NCBI RefSeq assembly: GCF_001613445.1 | Contig: NZ_BDCJ01000013.1 | Location: 1 to 64,000, forward strand | Direction of reading: 5' to 3' | Source: Nocardia grenadensis NBRC 108939 | Lineage (GTDB): Bacteria > Actinomycetota > Actinomycetes > Mycobacteriales > Mycobacteriaceae | Length of the DNA stretch: 64,000 bases | Part shown: positions 19,548-28,700 of the stretch, one piece after another | Layout of the letters: every line of letters begins with the position of its first letter | Numbering within the stretch: the first letter of the stretch is position 1 | Translations under genes and position numbers: made by a program | Notes under the pieces: generated by a model | Databases searched by the model: none | Seen by the model: the letters and a program-made list of their open reading frames with translations, nothing else | What the model was told of the DNA's origin: nothing

Positions 19548-20678
19548 TCAGCGGTCGGCGTCGGTGTACTTGATGATGCCGCGGATGTTCTTGCCGTCCA
19601 GCATGTCCTTGTAGCCCTGGTTGACGTCCTCCAGGGAGTAGCTGCGGGTGACCATATCGTCCAGATTCAGCTGGCCGGCCTTGTACATGGACAGCAGCCG
19701 CGGAATGTCCTGGCGGGCGTTGCCGCCACCGAAAATGCAGCCCTTGACCGTCTTCTGGAGCATGCAGAGCAGGAAGTTGTTCATCTTCACATCGGCGGCG
19801 TCCATCCGGCCCATGGAGGTGACGACCAGAGTGCCCGCCTTCGCGGTGAGGATCAGACCCTCTTCGATGTATTCGCCCTGCATCTCACCCATGGTGAGAA
19901 TGACCTTGTCGGCCATCCGGCCCTCGGTCGCCTCCATCAGTGGCATGATCGCCTCGGCCATGCCGGTGTAGGTGTGGGTGGCGCCGAACTTCTTGGCCTG
20001 CTCCAGCTTCCAGGGATTCGGGTCGATGGCGACGACCTTCTGTGCCCCGGAGAGCACCGCGCCCTGCAGCGCGCTCATCCCGACACCGCCGATGCCGACG
20101 ATGGCCACGGTATCGCCGGGCATCACATTGGCGATATGGGTGGAGGAGCCGAATCCGGTGGGCACACCGCAGCCGACCAGGCAGGCGACCTCGAACGGGA
20201 TCTCCGGGTCGATCTTGACCACCGAGCTGTAGTGCACCGTCATATACGGCGAGAACGTGCCGAGCAGGCACATCGGGATGACGTCCTTGCCGCGGGCCTG
20301 GATGCGGTAGCTGCCGTCACTGATGGACTGCCCGGACAGCAGGCCCATCCCGAGATCGCAGAGGGCCATATTCCCCGATACGCACGCCGGACAGCGGCCG
20401 CAGGCGGGGATGAACGACAGCACCACATGATCGCCGACGGCCAGGTCGGGCGGGGTGCCGGGACCCAGTTTGGTGATGACACCCGCGCCTTCGTGGCCGC
20501 CCATGGCCGGGAACGACGGCATCGGGGTGGCACCGGTGACCATATGGTGATCCGAATGGCACATTCCGGCGGTTTCCAGCTGGATCTGCACCTCACCGGC
20601 GCGGGGGTCACCGAGTTCGATTTCCTCGACCGACCACGGTTCGTCGATCCCCCACAGGATCGCGCCCTTCGTCTTCAT
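19548..20678 (-). CDS. NDMA-dependent (mycothiol-era) zinc alcohol dehydrogenase
   Basis: This 376-residue zinc-dependent medium-chain dehydrogenase has catalytic zinc ligands Cys40 (MCHSD) and His62-Glu63 (GGHEGAG), and structural zinc Cys93, Cys96, Cys99 and Cys107. The nucleotide fold is VGIGGVGMSALQGA. The wording TMGEMQGEYIEEGLILTAKAGTLV and the FGGGNARQDIPRLL block match actinobacterial NDMA-dependent alcohol dehydrogenases, which keep NAD(H) tightly bound and pass electrons to an outside acceptor. A KstR-like palindrome lies 63 bases upstream, suggesting use in steroid or lipid alcohol oxidation. No mycofactocin genes are in the window. Confidence 0.88.
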   Translation of the reverse strand: MKTKGAILWGIDEPWSVEEIELGDPRAGEVQIQLETAGMCHSDHHMVTGATPMPSFPAMGGHEGAGVITKLGPGTPPDLAVGDHVVLSFIPACGRCPACVSGNMALCDLGMGLLSGQSISDGSYRIQARGKDVIPMCLLGTFSPYMTVHYSSVVKIDPEIPFEVACLVGCGVPTGFGSSTHIANVMPGDTVAIVGIGGVGMSALQGAVLSGAQKVVAIDPNPWKLEQAKKFGATHTYTGMAEAIMPLMEATEGRMADKVILTMGEMQGEYIEEGLILTAKAGTLVVTSMGRMDAADVKMNNFLLCMLQKTVKGCIFGGGNARQDIPRLLSMYKAGQLNLDDMVTRSYSLEDVNQGYKDMLDGKNIRGIIKYTDADR

Positions 20679-20982
20679 TCGTGTCCGACCTCTCGCATGC
20701 GCGGGCTTTCATGTGACGGCCTCCACACTACGATACGAACTGGAACACGTTCTAGTGGTTTGGCGAAGATTTTCCCGGGAGAACTGGTCGACCGACCATG
20801 ACGCAGCGGCCGACAGTGGAAACCCACCGCCGGCCGCCCGCCGAGCAACTCACGAATCGTCCACTTCCACCGCCGATACCCGCGGGACCCGGCCTACGGA
20901 GAGCCCCGCCGCGATATCGCCCGGCTCGGGCCGGGAGAAGTACCGGCACACACCGGACGGATCGGATTTATGAAACCTGTTC
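20679..20982. other. Intergenic with one operator
   Basis: Besides the KstR-like site at 20741-20754 I see no gene, RNA or strong hairpin. The rest is GC-rich sequence between the dehydrogenase start and the phosphotransferase stop. Confidence 0.5.
20741..20754. promoter_or_regulatory. KstR-like operator TGGAACACGTTCTA
   Basis: The site fits TNNAACNNGTTNNA, the consensus reported for KstR, the TetR-type repressor of cholesterol and lipid degradation genes. It lies 63 bases ahead of the alcohol dehydrogenase start. A similar site occurs at 40519. Related acyl-CoA-sensing TetR repressors bind similar AACACGTT cores, so the exact regulator is uncertain. Confidence 0.55.
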
Positions 20983-22047
20983 TCACTCCATGAGTCCGCG
21001 CGCCCGCGCGAAGAGTTCGAGCGTATTCGCGTGCAGGAACTCACCGACCCGCTTCGGCGCCTTGCCCGCGAAGGACCGCGCGTAGGTGCCCTCCAGCACG
21101 ATGCCGAGTTTGAAGCAGGCCAGCACCGTGTACCAGGTGACGGCACTCAGGTCCCGGTCGGAGAACTTGCCGTAGTGCTCGATCATCTCCGCGCTCGTCG
21201 GCAGCGCACCGGCCTCGCCGAGCTTGCCGATCAGCGCCGCACCGGAGGTGCCCGGTTCGGGCCGGGTCGCGATCTGCCAGCCGAGATCGAGCAGCGGATC
21301 ACCGATGGTCGACATCTCCCAGTCGACCAGGGCCGCGACCTCGGGCCGCTCGTAGGAGAACATGATGTTCGCCAGATGGCAGTCACCGTGCAGGATGCCG
21401 GGGGTCCATTCGGCCGGGCGGTGGCGTTCCAGCCAGTCCGCCACCGAGTCCAGACCCGGGATCCGCGGGCCGGGATAGCCCTCGTTCGACGCGTACGACT
21501 CCAGCTCATGGGTCCAGCGACCGACCTGCCGTTCCAGGAACCCTTCCGGTTTGCCGTAGTCGTCCAGGCCCAGCGCCCGGTAGTCCAGCGCGCCCAGCCG
21601 GGCGATGGCCTCCACCGCCGACAGGCCCATCTGCCGCCGGGCCTCCGGGTCCTCGGCGAAGGGGGCGGGCAGCTCGTTCTGCGGGTTGAAGCCCTCGATC
21701 GGCTCCATCAGATAGAAGACCGCGCCCAGCACCGATTCATCGGGTTCGGCGGCGATCACCCGCGGGGCGCGGACATCGGTATCGGCCAGCGCGCCCAGCA
21801 GCCGCGCCTCCCGGCGGATGACCTCGTTGCTCTTCGGGCGCAGATGCGCCGGGCCGCGGCGCAGTACGTAGTCGCGGCCGCCCCGGGTGAAACGCAGCAT
21901 GATGTTCTGCGTGCCGCCGCCGAGCGCCTTCACCTCCCGGAACTCACCGCCGGCGAGCCCCCGCTCGTCCATCCAGTTCCCTACCACGGTGAAGTCGACG
22001 TGCTCACGATCCACGCCTACCGGCTGCGCAACAGACATGCCTGACAT
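20983..22047 (-). CDS. Aminoglycoside phosphotransferase-fold kinase family protein
   Basis: This protein of about 354 residues has the APH/choline kinase fold. The N-lobe has LGGGTQNIMLRF and YVLRRGP with the ATP-binding Lys/Arg area. The catalytic loop is GILHGDCHLANIMF (HGDxxxxN) and the Mg site is ALVDWEMSTIGDPLLDLGW. This subfamily (PF01636, related to the N-part of ACAD10/11 and mycobacterial FadE36) is thought to phosphorylate hydroxyacyl-CoA or similar lipids rather than antibiotics. I choose the ATG at 22047 (MSGMSVAQP); the longer frame to 22209 adds an Arg-rich tail. Confidence 0.82.
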   Translation of the reverse strand: MSGMSVAQPVGVDREHVDFTVVGNWMDERGLAGGEFREVKALGGGTQNIMLRFTRGGRDYVLRRGPAHLRPKSNEVIRREARLLGALADTDVRAPRVIAAEPDESVLGAVFYLMEPIEGFNPQNELPAPFAEDPEARRQMGLSAVEAIARLGALDYRALGLDDYGKPEGFLERQVGRWTHELESYASNEGYPGPRIPGLDSVADWLERHRPAEWTPGILHGDCHLANIMFSYERPEVAALVDWEMSTIGDPLLDLGWQIATRPEPGTSGAALIGKLGEAGALPTSAEMIEHYGKFSDRDLSAVTWYTVLACFKLGIVLEGTYARSFAGKAPKRVGEFLHANTLELFARARGLME

Positions 22048-22126
22048 TGTGCCCCACCCACCCGGATAAACTGCGGGCGACCGACAACAGTTCGTAACCC
22101 GCCCGCGGCGTAGGGTTCGGGCCACA

Positions 22127-23599
22127 ATGTCTTTCTCCGTGACCCTCCAGCACCGCGTACTCGAGCGGGCCGTCGATACCGAGGCCGCCTTCCTGCGGTT
22201 GTGCAGCACCTCGCCCGCCGCCTTCTGGCTCGACAGCGAGCATGTGGAGCCGGGGATGGACCGCTTCTCGTTCCTCGGCGACGCCTCGGGCCCGCTGGCC
22301 GAGGTGATCGGCTACCGGGTCGGCAGCGGTATGGTCACCGTCCGCACCGCCGACGGCGCCGTCCGCGAGGAACGGGGCACCATCCTGGATCATCTGGCCG
22401 CAGCGCTACGGGCCAGGCCGGTGCCGCTGCCGGACGACTTCCCGTTCGATTTCGCGGGAGGTTATGTCGGCTACCTGGGTTACGAGGTCAAGGCCGATTG
22501 CGGCGGGTCCGCGGCACACCGTGCCCCGGCGCCCGACGCCCAGTGGATCTTCGCCGACCGGGTGGTGGTCGTCGACCATCTCGCCGGGCGCACGTATCTG
22601 CTGGCCCTGTCCGACGATTCCGGCCGCGTCGCGGCGCAGACCTGGCTGCGCGCCACCGCGGCGATCCTGGAGACACTGCCGACCTGGTCGAACCCGCCCC
22701 CGATCACCACGGCGGGCGATACCGCGGGCCTGGAAGAACACCTGGTCCGCGGCCGGACGCGCTACCTGCGCGATATCGCCGACTGCCGGGCCGCCCTGCG
22801 GGCCGGTGAATCGTACGAGATCACGCTGACCGACCAGCTCGTCTTCCCCGCCACTTCCGGCGGGCTCGACGTCTACCGCACACTGCGCCGGGCCAATCCC
22901 GCGCCCTACTCGGCCTACCTGCGGTTCGGCGATCTGGAGATCGCCTGCTCCTCCCCCGAACGTTTCCTGAAGATCGACCGCGACCGGACCGTCGAGACGA
23001 AACCGATCAAGGGCACCGCCCGCCGCGACCCCGACCCGATCGTGGACGAACAGCTGCGCCGCGCGCTGACCGAGGACCCGAAGACCCGGGCCGAGAACGT
23101 GATGATCGTGGACCTGTTGCGCAACGATCTCGGGCGGGTCTGCGAGGTCGGCAGTGTGCGGGTGCGCGAACTGCTGGCCACCGAGACCTACTCGACCCTG
23201 CACCAGCTGGTTTCGACCGTGCGCGGCACCCTGCGCGCCGATACCGGGGTCGTCGACTGCCTACGCGCCTGCTTCCCGGGAGGTTCCATGACCGGGGCAC
23301 CCAAGATCCGGACCATGCAGCTCATCGACACCCTCGAAACCCGCGCGCGCGGCGTGTATTCGGGGACGATCGGGTTTCTGGGGCTGGGCGGCACGGCCGA
23401 CCTCAATATCGTCATCCGCACCGCGGTGCGCTACGGCGGGACCTGGCAGATCGGTGCCGGCGGCGCCATCGTGCTGGACTCGGTGGCCACGGCGGAATAC
23501 GACGAGATGCTGCTCAAGGCCGCGGCGGTGTACCGCGCCCTGGCCACAGGCCCAGTCGCCACCGCCGCGCCGGCCACCGGGGTCACCGTGGCCGGGTGA
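22127..23599 (+). CDS. pabB: Aminodeoxychorismate synthase component I
   Basis: This 490-residue chorismate-using enzyme makes 4-amino-4-deoxychorismate for folate synthesis. It has the anthranilate synthase I N-terminal domain with FAGGYVGYLGYEVK and the chorismate-binding C-domain. KPIKGTARR near residues 291-299 contains the Lys (PIKGT) typical of PabB; anthranilate synthases have Ala there. Also seen are SSPERFL, LLRNDLGRVCEVGSV, FPGGSMTGAPK and IGAGGAIVLDSV. It has no fused lyase or glutaminase domain. It is divergent from the phosphotransferase gene by about 80 bases. Confidence 0.92.
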   Translation: MSFSVTLQHRVLERAVDTEAAFLRLCSTSPAAFWLDSEHVEPGMDRFSFLGDASGPLAEVIGYRVGSGMVTVRTADGAVREERGTILDHLAAALRARPVPLPDDFPFDFAGGYVGYLGYEVKADCGGSAAHRAPAPDAQWIFADRVVVVDHLAGRTYLLALSDDSGRVAAQTWLRATAAILETLPTWSNPPPITTAGDTAGLEEHLVRGRTRYLRDIADCRAALRAGESYEITLTDQLVFPATSGGLDVYRTLRRANPAPYSAYLRFGDLEIACSSPERFLKIDRDRTVETKPIKGTARRDPDPIVDEQLRRALTEDPKTRAENVMIVDLLRNDLGRVCEVGSVRVRELLATETYSTLHQLVSTVRGTLRADTGVVDCLRACFPGGSMTGAPKIRTMQLIDTLETRARGVYSGTIGFLGLGGTADLNIVIRTAVRYGGTWQIGAGGAIVLDSVATAEYDEMLLKAAAVYRALATGPVATAAPATGVTVAG

Positions 23600-23678
23600 A
23601 CGCCGCGACGGCCCGAGAAGTATTGCGGGCCATCGGAAACGAGCCGTCCGATCCGGCGAACAGCGCGACAATGGAGCG

Positions 23679-24068
23679 ATGGCACAGCTCTGGGTGAGAA
23701 CACATGGTGGGGACTGGCTTCGGGCCGATCAGATCATCGAGATCGGCACGGAATCGGTACGTGAACGCGGCCCACACGACGGTCCGGGCGCCGTCGAGGT
23801 CGTGGCCCGGCTGGCGGTGGCGACCGGCAGTGGGCAATGGGACTACGACCGGGGCAGCGGCACCGTCGGACCGAGTGTCCGGGTCCTGGGGCGGTATCCC
23901 AGCGGGGAGGCCGCCGGACGGATCGCCGATCAACTGGTGCTGATTCTGCTCAGTGCGAACAAGAACGCGCAGATCACCTTCGACGACGCCGAGGTGCAGG
24001 TACGCCCCGTCCACGACCGCACCACCCACGACACCCCCTACAACGGCCGGGCCCTCGACCCGGCCTGA
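23679..24068 (+). CDS. Conserved hypothetical protein, 129 residues
   Basis: The protein starts MAQLWVRTHGGDWLRADQII and has a beta-rich N-half and a helical segment AGRIADQLVLILLSANKNAQI. There is no signal peptide or membrane segment. An earlier in-frame start (23454) would overlap pabB, so the ATG at 23679 is preferred. I do not recognise the family. It converges with the next gene, with only 4 bases between their ends. Confidence 0.65.
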   Translation: MAQLWVRTHGGDWLRADQIIEIGTESVRERGPHDGPGAVEVVARLAVATGSGQWDYDRGSGTVGPSVRVLGRYPSGEAAGRIADQLVLILLSANKNAQITFDDAEVQVRPVHDRTTHDTPYNGRALDPA

Positions 24069-24072
24069 GCGC

Positions 24073-24558
24073 TCAGGACCGGCGCCGGGACCTTTTCTTC
24101 GGTTCGGGTTCCGGTTCCGGAGGTCCGGTCGCGGTGAGACCGGCCATCCGGCCGAGCCGGCCGACTCCGGGCAACCGGGACAGCGCCCCGAACAGATCCT
24201 CCCCCAGCGCGATCATCGCCTCCAGCCGCGGCAGCAGCCGGTCGTAGGCGGCGAACGCGGGATCGGCGAGGGCCAGGGTGCGGTCGAGCCGGTCGATGGT
24301 GGCATTGAGCCGGTCGATGGCACTGGACAGATTCTCCAGCACATCGGGCAGTTGCGCGGCGAGCTGCGCCGACGCCGGTGGCAACCGCACCGCGGCGTCG
24401 AAGGCCTGGCCGGCGGTCAGCTGGGCGGCTTCCAGGGCCTGACCGGCGGCGGACTGCGCGGCGTCCACCGCGGTCTGCGCGGCGGCGAGTACATCGGCGG
24501 GTGACGGCACCCGCCGGGCCCCCGGCCGCTTGTCCCCCGGCTGCCCCGGATCGGTCAT
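24073..24558 (-). CDS. Hypothetical amphipathic helical protein
   Basis: This 161-residue protein is dominated by Ala/Gln/Leu/Asp heptad-like helix: VLAAAQTAVDAAQSAAGQAL, then ENLSSAIDRLNATIDRLDRTL. It ends in a basic tail (EPEPKKRSRRRS). It looks like a coiled-coil or lipid-surface helical protein of the apolipoprotein-like or phasin-like type. No catalytic motif is present. The ATG at 24558 is used; it is divergent from the TerD-HNH gene by 88 bases. Confidence 0.65.
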   Translation of the reverse strand: MTDPGQPGDKRPGARRVPSPADVLAAAQTAVDAAQSAAGQALEAAQLTAGQAFDAAVRLPPASAQLAAQLPDVLENLSSAIDRLNATIDRLDRTLALADPAFAAYDRLLPRLEAMIALGEDLFGALSRLPGVGRLGRMAGLTATGPPEPEPEPKKRSRRRS

Positions 24559-24646
24559 GCGACAACTCTGCCGCATCGATGACGAGAACCGCTACGACCT
24601 GCACACCTACGGGCGTGTCGGCGGCACATGGCATAGTTCGACGACG

Positions 24647-26629
24647 ATGGAACTGAGCAAGGGCGCCAATACGCCGATACCGACATCGCTTCTGGCCGTG
24701 GTGATTTCCTGGCGGTCGGACCATACGGTGGACGCGCACGCCCTCCTGCTGGGCAGCGACGGATCGGTGCGCGGCGACCGGGATCTGGTCTTCTACAACG
24801 CACCCCGCCACATATCCCAGGCCGTCACCCTCGACCAGGACCCCGATCCGGGCACGGCCCGGCTGAGCGTTTCGCTGCCGCGTACCGAGGCCGAGGTGGA
24901 CCGCATCGTGGTGTCGGGCTCACTCGAGGAGGCCACCTTCACCGATCTCGGCGAGGTCACGCTCACGATCTTCGCGGTCGACGGCCCGGTGGCGGTGTTC
25001 ACCGTCGACGATTCGGAATCGGTATCGGCCATGATGTTCGGCGAGTTCTATCGCCGGGACGACGGCTGGCGGTTCCGGGCCGTCGGGCAGGGCTGGGCCG
25101 CCGGGATGGCGGGGCTGATCACCGAGTTCGGCATCCAGGTCGACGAGGCTCCGGCGGCACGCCGGACCGCCCCGCCGGCGCTTCGCGGCGAGAGCTCGGC
25201 CCGGGCGGCCGGCGAGGACGCCACGGAACTACTGCGACCGGCCGGGGACCGCAGTACCGCGGTCCTCGATCGGCCCGCCGATCCCGGGCACCGCCGCACC
25301 GGTACGGCGACCGACGATCCGGCCGGTGACCGGGCGACCCCCCGCCGCGGCCCGGACCGGACCGCCACCGGGAACGGCACCCGCACCGCGTCCCCCGGGG
25401 CACATCCCGGCAACGCCCACTACCGTCTCGACGAGAACCCGCCCGCCACGGCCCCCGCCGCACCCTGGGACCGTTTCGCCGAACGACAGCCCACCCGGCA
25501 GCTCCCCGGCACGGTGTCACTGCGCCGGCTCGCCACCACCGAGCCGGTACACCTGCCTCCGCCGCCCGAACCCGGCCGCGCCGACTGGTACCCCGACCCC
25601 GAGGACCCGGTACGGCTGCGCTGGTGGGACGGGGAACGCTGGACCGCCGACCGGCGTCCCGCCGTGCGCGCGCACGCCCACGACTGCGACCGCTGCGGCG
25701 CGCGCCGGCGGCGCCGGGTCTTCGGCGGTCATCACCCGTGCCCGTCCTGTGCGGCGGAGATCGAGGAATTCCTCATCCACTGGCACACCCGGGCGGCCCG
25801 GTTGCTCGCCTCGTCCGGGCCGCGCGGCCCGGAGTGGGAGGCACTGTGGGCTTCCCTGCGCTATCAGCGCATCGACGCGGCCGCGGCCCACGCCGCGCTG
25901 CAACCCGCGGCCCTGCAGTACGTGGAGCGCCGGGTCGCCTTCGCGTTCGCCGACGGGCAGATCACCGCCGAGGAATTCGACGAGGTCGAATACGCCGTCA
26001 CCGAGCTCGGTCTGCGCGGCCCCCTGATCGACGAGCTGCGGTCGCGGATGACACGCGGACGCGCGCTGTCGCGATTGCGGGAGGGTGATCTGCCCGCCAT
26101 CGCCACGCCGGGTCTGCATCTGGACGCCGAGGAACTGGTGTATCTCGATGTCGATGCCACCCATATCCGAGAGCTGGCCCGCGGGCCCAAGCACACCGAC
26201 GGCCGATTGATCGTGAGCACCAAGAAGCTACGTTTCGTGGGTACGGGGGCGGGCGTCGAACTGCCGTGGTCGCGAATCGTCTCGGTGGCCGCCGAATACG
26301 ACACCGTAGTGGTCGCGGCGACGTCGGCCCGCGGTGGCGCCACTTTCGCCGTCACCGACCCGGAATACCTCGCGGCCGCGCTGGAGGGCGCGCTGCGTAT
26401 TGCGAAGCGTCTGGTCCTGGCCCCCGGCCAACGGGATTCGCGCAGTATCCCGCAGGAGGTGAAAGCCGAGGTGTGGCAGCGCGACGGCGGCCGCTGCGTG
26501 GAATGCGGGGACAGCCACTACCTGGAATTCGACCATGTGATCCCGCTCAGCCGCGGCGGCGCCACCAGCGCGGCCAACCTGCAGATCCTGTGCCGCGGCT
26601 GTAACCGCACCAAAGGCGCCAATATCTGA
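24647..26629 (+). CDS. TerD - linker - zinc ribbon - TerB-like - HNH endonuclease fusion
   Basis: This 660-residue multidomain protein begins with a TerD domain (about 1-165: MELSKGANTPIP, FYNAPRH, LPRTEAEVDRIVVSGSLEEA, FAVDG). A Pro/Thr/Arg-rich linker follows. Next is a DUF2510-like WYPDPEDPVRLRWWDGERWT at about 312-332 and a CDRCG...CPSC zinc ribbon near 347-370. The TerB-like acidic helix FADGQITAEEFDEVEYAVTE is near 430, then a PH-like segment. The C-terminus is an HNH nuclease at about 600-660 (CVEC, EFDHVIPLSRGG, NLQILCRGCNRTKG). Such Ter-nuclease fusions have been proposed, in comparative genomics of the tellurite/stress system, to act in DNA restriction or phage response. Activity here is inferred. 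Confidence 0.85.
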   Translation: MELSKGANTPIPTSLLAVVISWRSDHTVDAHALLLGSDGSVRGDRDLVFYNAPRHISQAVTLDQDPDPGTARLSVSLPRTEAEVDRIVVSGSLEEATFTDLGEVTLTIFAVDGPVAVFTVDDSESVSAMMFGEFYRRDDGWRFRAVGQGWAAGMAGLITEFGIQVDEAPAARRTAPPALRGESSARAAGEDATELLRPAGDRSTAVLDRPADPGHRRTGTATDDPAGDRATPRRGPDRTATGNGTRTASPGAHPGNAHYRLDENPPATAPAAPWDRFAERQPTRQLPGTVSLRRLATTEPVHLPPPPEPGRADWYPDPEDPVRLRWWDGERWTADRRPAVRAHAHDCDRCGARRRRRVFGGHHPCPSCAAEIEEFLIHWHTRAARLLASSGPRGPEWEALWASLRYQRIDAAAAHAALQPAALQYVERRVAFAFADGQITAEEFDEVEYAVTELGLRGPLIDELRSRMTRGRALSRLREGDLPAIATPGLHLDAEELVYLDVDATHIRELARGPKHTDGRLIVSTKKLRFVGTGAGVELPWSRIVSVAAEYDTVVVAATSARGGATFAVTDPEYLAAALEGALRIAKRLVLAPGQRDSRSIPQEVKAEVWQRDGGRCVECGDSHYLEFDHVIPLSRGGATSAANLQILCRGCNRTKGANI

Positions 26630-26648
26630 TCGCGGCGGGGCCGGAAGA

Positions 26649-28094
26649 CTAGGGCACCAGTGGCGGCGGCGACCAGCTGCCGTCCAGCACCCGGGGTTCC
26701 GGCTCGTACAACCGCATGATCAGCGAGAACTGGCCCTGCTCGGGAATCGGCAGCCAGTTGGACCGCGGAACCCCGGGGCCGGGGTCGGCAGCCTGCACCG
26801 CGAACTCCAACGCACCGTCGGGCGCGAGCCGCGGCGCCACTGGGTGCCCGAGGGTATGCAGGTCCGCCGGATTCTGCACCAGGTAGCCGTCGGCCCCATA
26901 GGCGGTGATCGACCAGAACGCTTTCACCGGAGGCGCCTGGCCGGGTTCGAATCGCAGGGTGAACTCCCGCGGGTCACCGTTCTTGTCGGCCTCGTCGAAC
27001 AGCGCGGGATAGAGCATGGCCTCGGCGATATTCGCGCCGACCCCCCTTCTGGCGGTCGTGGCGCGCAGCAGATAGTTGGCGCCGTACCGGCCGACGTTCA
27101 GCGCTACCACCCACCCGTCGCGCATCCGGGAGGCCGGATCGACGTAGGCCGCTATCTTCTTCTTCGCCGCGTCGACGCCCGCGTCGAGTTCGCCGGTGCT
27201 CACGCCTTGCGGGGCCCCACCCGGGCGGATGCCGATGGTGGCGAACCGCCGCATCGCCGGTTCGTCCTCCGGTGCCGGCGGATTGTCCTTCATCAACTCG
27301 CACAAGCGGTCGAAGTATTCGCGCGACGACATCGCGGCGACCGAATCGCGGCCCACCGGTCCCGACCAGTCCTGGTTACCCGGTATCGACTCGGATTCCG
27401 TGGCCGCCCGCGTGTTCCACGCGCTGAGTGGCGCCAGCCGCAGCTGCGCCTGTAGAGCGCGAACGGCGGGAACGTCCGCGCTACCGCGCACCTCGATCCG
27501 CCCGTAGAGCGAGGCATCCGCGGTCGGCACCGGGAGTTGCACGACACCGGGCGGGAGTTTCCCGGCCCATCCCGGCCCGGTGACCGCGTAGGTGTAGGGC
27601 GGCACCGCGCCGGGCTCGGCCTCCGGACGCACGCTGCTCGGCGTGGACACCGTATTGGACCAGGCGTCGAGGACCTGCATCACCCAGTACCGATCCTGGA
27701 TCTCCGGTACCTCGAACAGCACCGGTTCCTTACGCAGATCCAGCCAGGCGATCGAATACAGGTTGTCCAGGTCGATCCGGACCACCGTGCGCTGGCTCGC
27801 GGGCGGCAGGGAGGATGTGTGCTGGAACCGATTCGTGGATGCGTAGTCCATTACTTTTCGGCGAAACGTATCGATCACGATCATCGGGTAGCCGAAGATA
27901 TAGGCATCGGCCGCCACCTCCCGTCGGGCGGCCGGGGTACCCGACGGCGGAACCGCGGTACCGGAGTCCTTGCCCCCGCAGGCGGCCAGACCGGTGACGG
28001 CGACGAGACCCAGCATCGACCGCCGGGTCATGCTGAACCGGTCCGCCACCGGCTGCGTCATGTCTCCGGATGCCGCGGCGGGCACTTCGCGCAT
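26649..28094 (-). CDS. Secreted DUF1254/DUF1214 lipoprotein
   Basis: This protein of about 481 residues has a twin-Arg-like MTRRSMLGLVAVTGLAAC leader, with the lipobox Cys after LAA, so it is probably exported and lipid-anchored. The mature part starts with the DUF1254 signature DAYIFGYPMIVIDTFRRK, then DLDNLYSIAWLDL. It ends with DUF1214 features: FWSITAYGADGYLVQNP, NWLPIPEQGQFSLIMRLYEPE. The family is common in actinobacteria and proteobacteria; its function is unproven. The ATG at 28094 has GGGAG about 7 bases upstream. It faces the TerD-HNH gene tail to tail. Confidence 0.85.
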   Translation of the reverse strand: MREVPAAASGDMTQPVADRFSMTRRSMLGLVAVTGLAACGGKDSGTAVPPSGTPAARREVAADAYIFGYPMIVIDTFRRKVMDYASTNRFQHTSSLPPASQRTVVRIDLDNLYSIAWLDLRKEPVLFEVPEIQDRYWVMQVLDAWSNTVSTPSSVRPEAEPGAVPPYTYAVTGPGWAGKLPPGVVQLPVPTADASLYGRIEVRGSADVPAVRALQAQLRLAPLSAWNTRAATESESIPGNQDWSGPVGRDSVAAMSSREYFDRLCELMKDNPPAPEDEPAMRRFATIGIRPGGAPQGVSTGELDAGVDAAKKKIAAYVDPASRMRDGWVVALNVGRYGANYLLRATTARRGVGANIAEAMLYPALFDEADKNGDPREFTLRFEPGQAPPVKAFWSITAYGADGYLVQNPADLHTLGHPVAPRLAPDGALEFAVQAADPGPGVPRSNWLPIPEQGQFSLIMRLYEPEPRVLDGSWSPPPLVP

Positions 28095-28186
28095 TCGCAC
28101 TCTCCCTGCTCATCGCTGTCGACGGACTGCGAGCAGGATACGCGGAGATAGCTGGAACGTTGCGGATGCGGGCGGCGCGGCCGCTC

Positions 28187-28480
28187 TCAGATGGCGAGAA
28201 CCGTGTTCATGATAGTGCCCGCGCTGGTGGCGACGACACCTCCGATCATGGCGCCGGCCACCATCTTCGGCGACTGCATCCCGCTCCCGGACCATTTCTC
28301 CCAGGCAAACTTCGCGCCCGCGAAGATGATGCTGATCGTGCCCGACAGAATGGCCAGCCAGGTGCCGTACCGGACGAACTGATCGATTTTGTCCGCCAGC
28401 GGCGGCGGCTCCGGGGTAGGGTCGCTGACCTGCGCGTATACCGATATTGCGTCCATAACCGACGCCGCGATGCTGCTCAC
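28187..28480 (-). CDS. Small two-helix membrane protein, copy A
   Basis: This 97-residue protein has a soluble N-terminus with DPTPEPPPLADKIDQFV. Two membrane segments follow, LAILSGTISIIFAGAKFAW and MVAGAMIGGVVATSAGTIM, separated by EKWSGSGMQSPK. It is a clear paralogue of the divergent gene at 28701. The size and layout recall VirB2/TrbC-like pilin-type small membrane proteins found in actinobacterial mobile elements, but no conjugation genes are nearby. Function unknown. Confidence 0.75.
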   Translation of the reverse strand: MSSIAASVMDAISVYAQVSDPTPEPPPLADKIDQFVRYGTWLAILSGTISIIFAGAKFAWEKWSGSGMQSPKMVAGAMIGGVVATSAGTIMNTVLAI

Positions 28481-28700
28481 CGTCTGCTCCCTTACCGATA
28501 CCGTCCGGGGCGCACGGCCCCGCCTCCATCATCCAGACAGATACCGGTGCGGCGCAAGTTCTTGCCGCGCAGCGGCTTTCACGCTATAACCGCTGGTGAC
28601 CCGAACACCTGCCCGGACCTGGGATTACTGCATACCACCCGGCGAGCGGTTACGATGCGTTAGCGTTCCCGCCCACCCCGAAACTAGAGTGAGCTGCGAG

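Noticed and set aside
20752..21085. Short open frames between the alcohol dehydrogenase and the phosphotransferase
   Set aside because: They have no ribosome site or family features, and they overlap the operator region or the phosphotransferase end.
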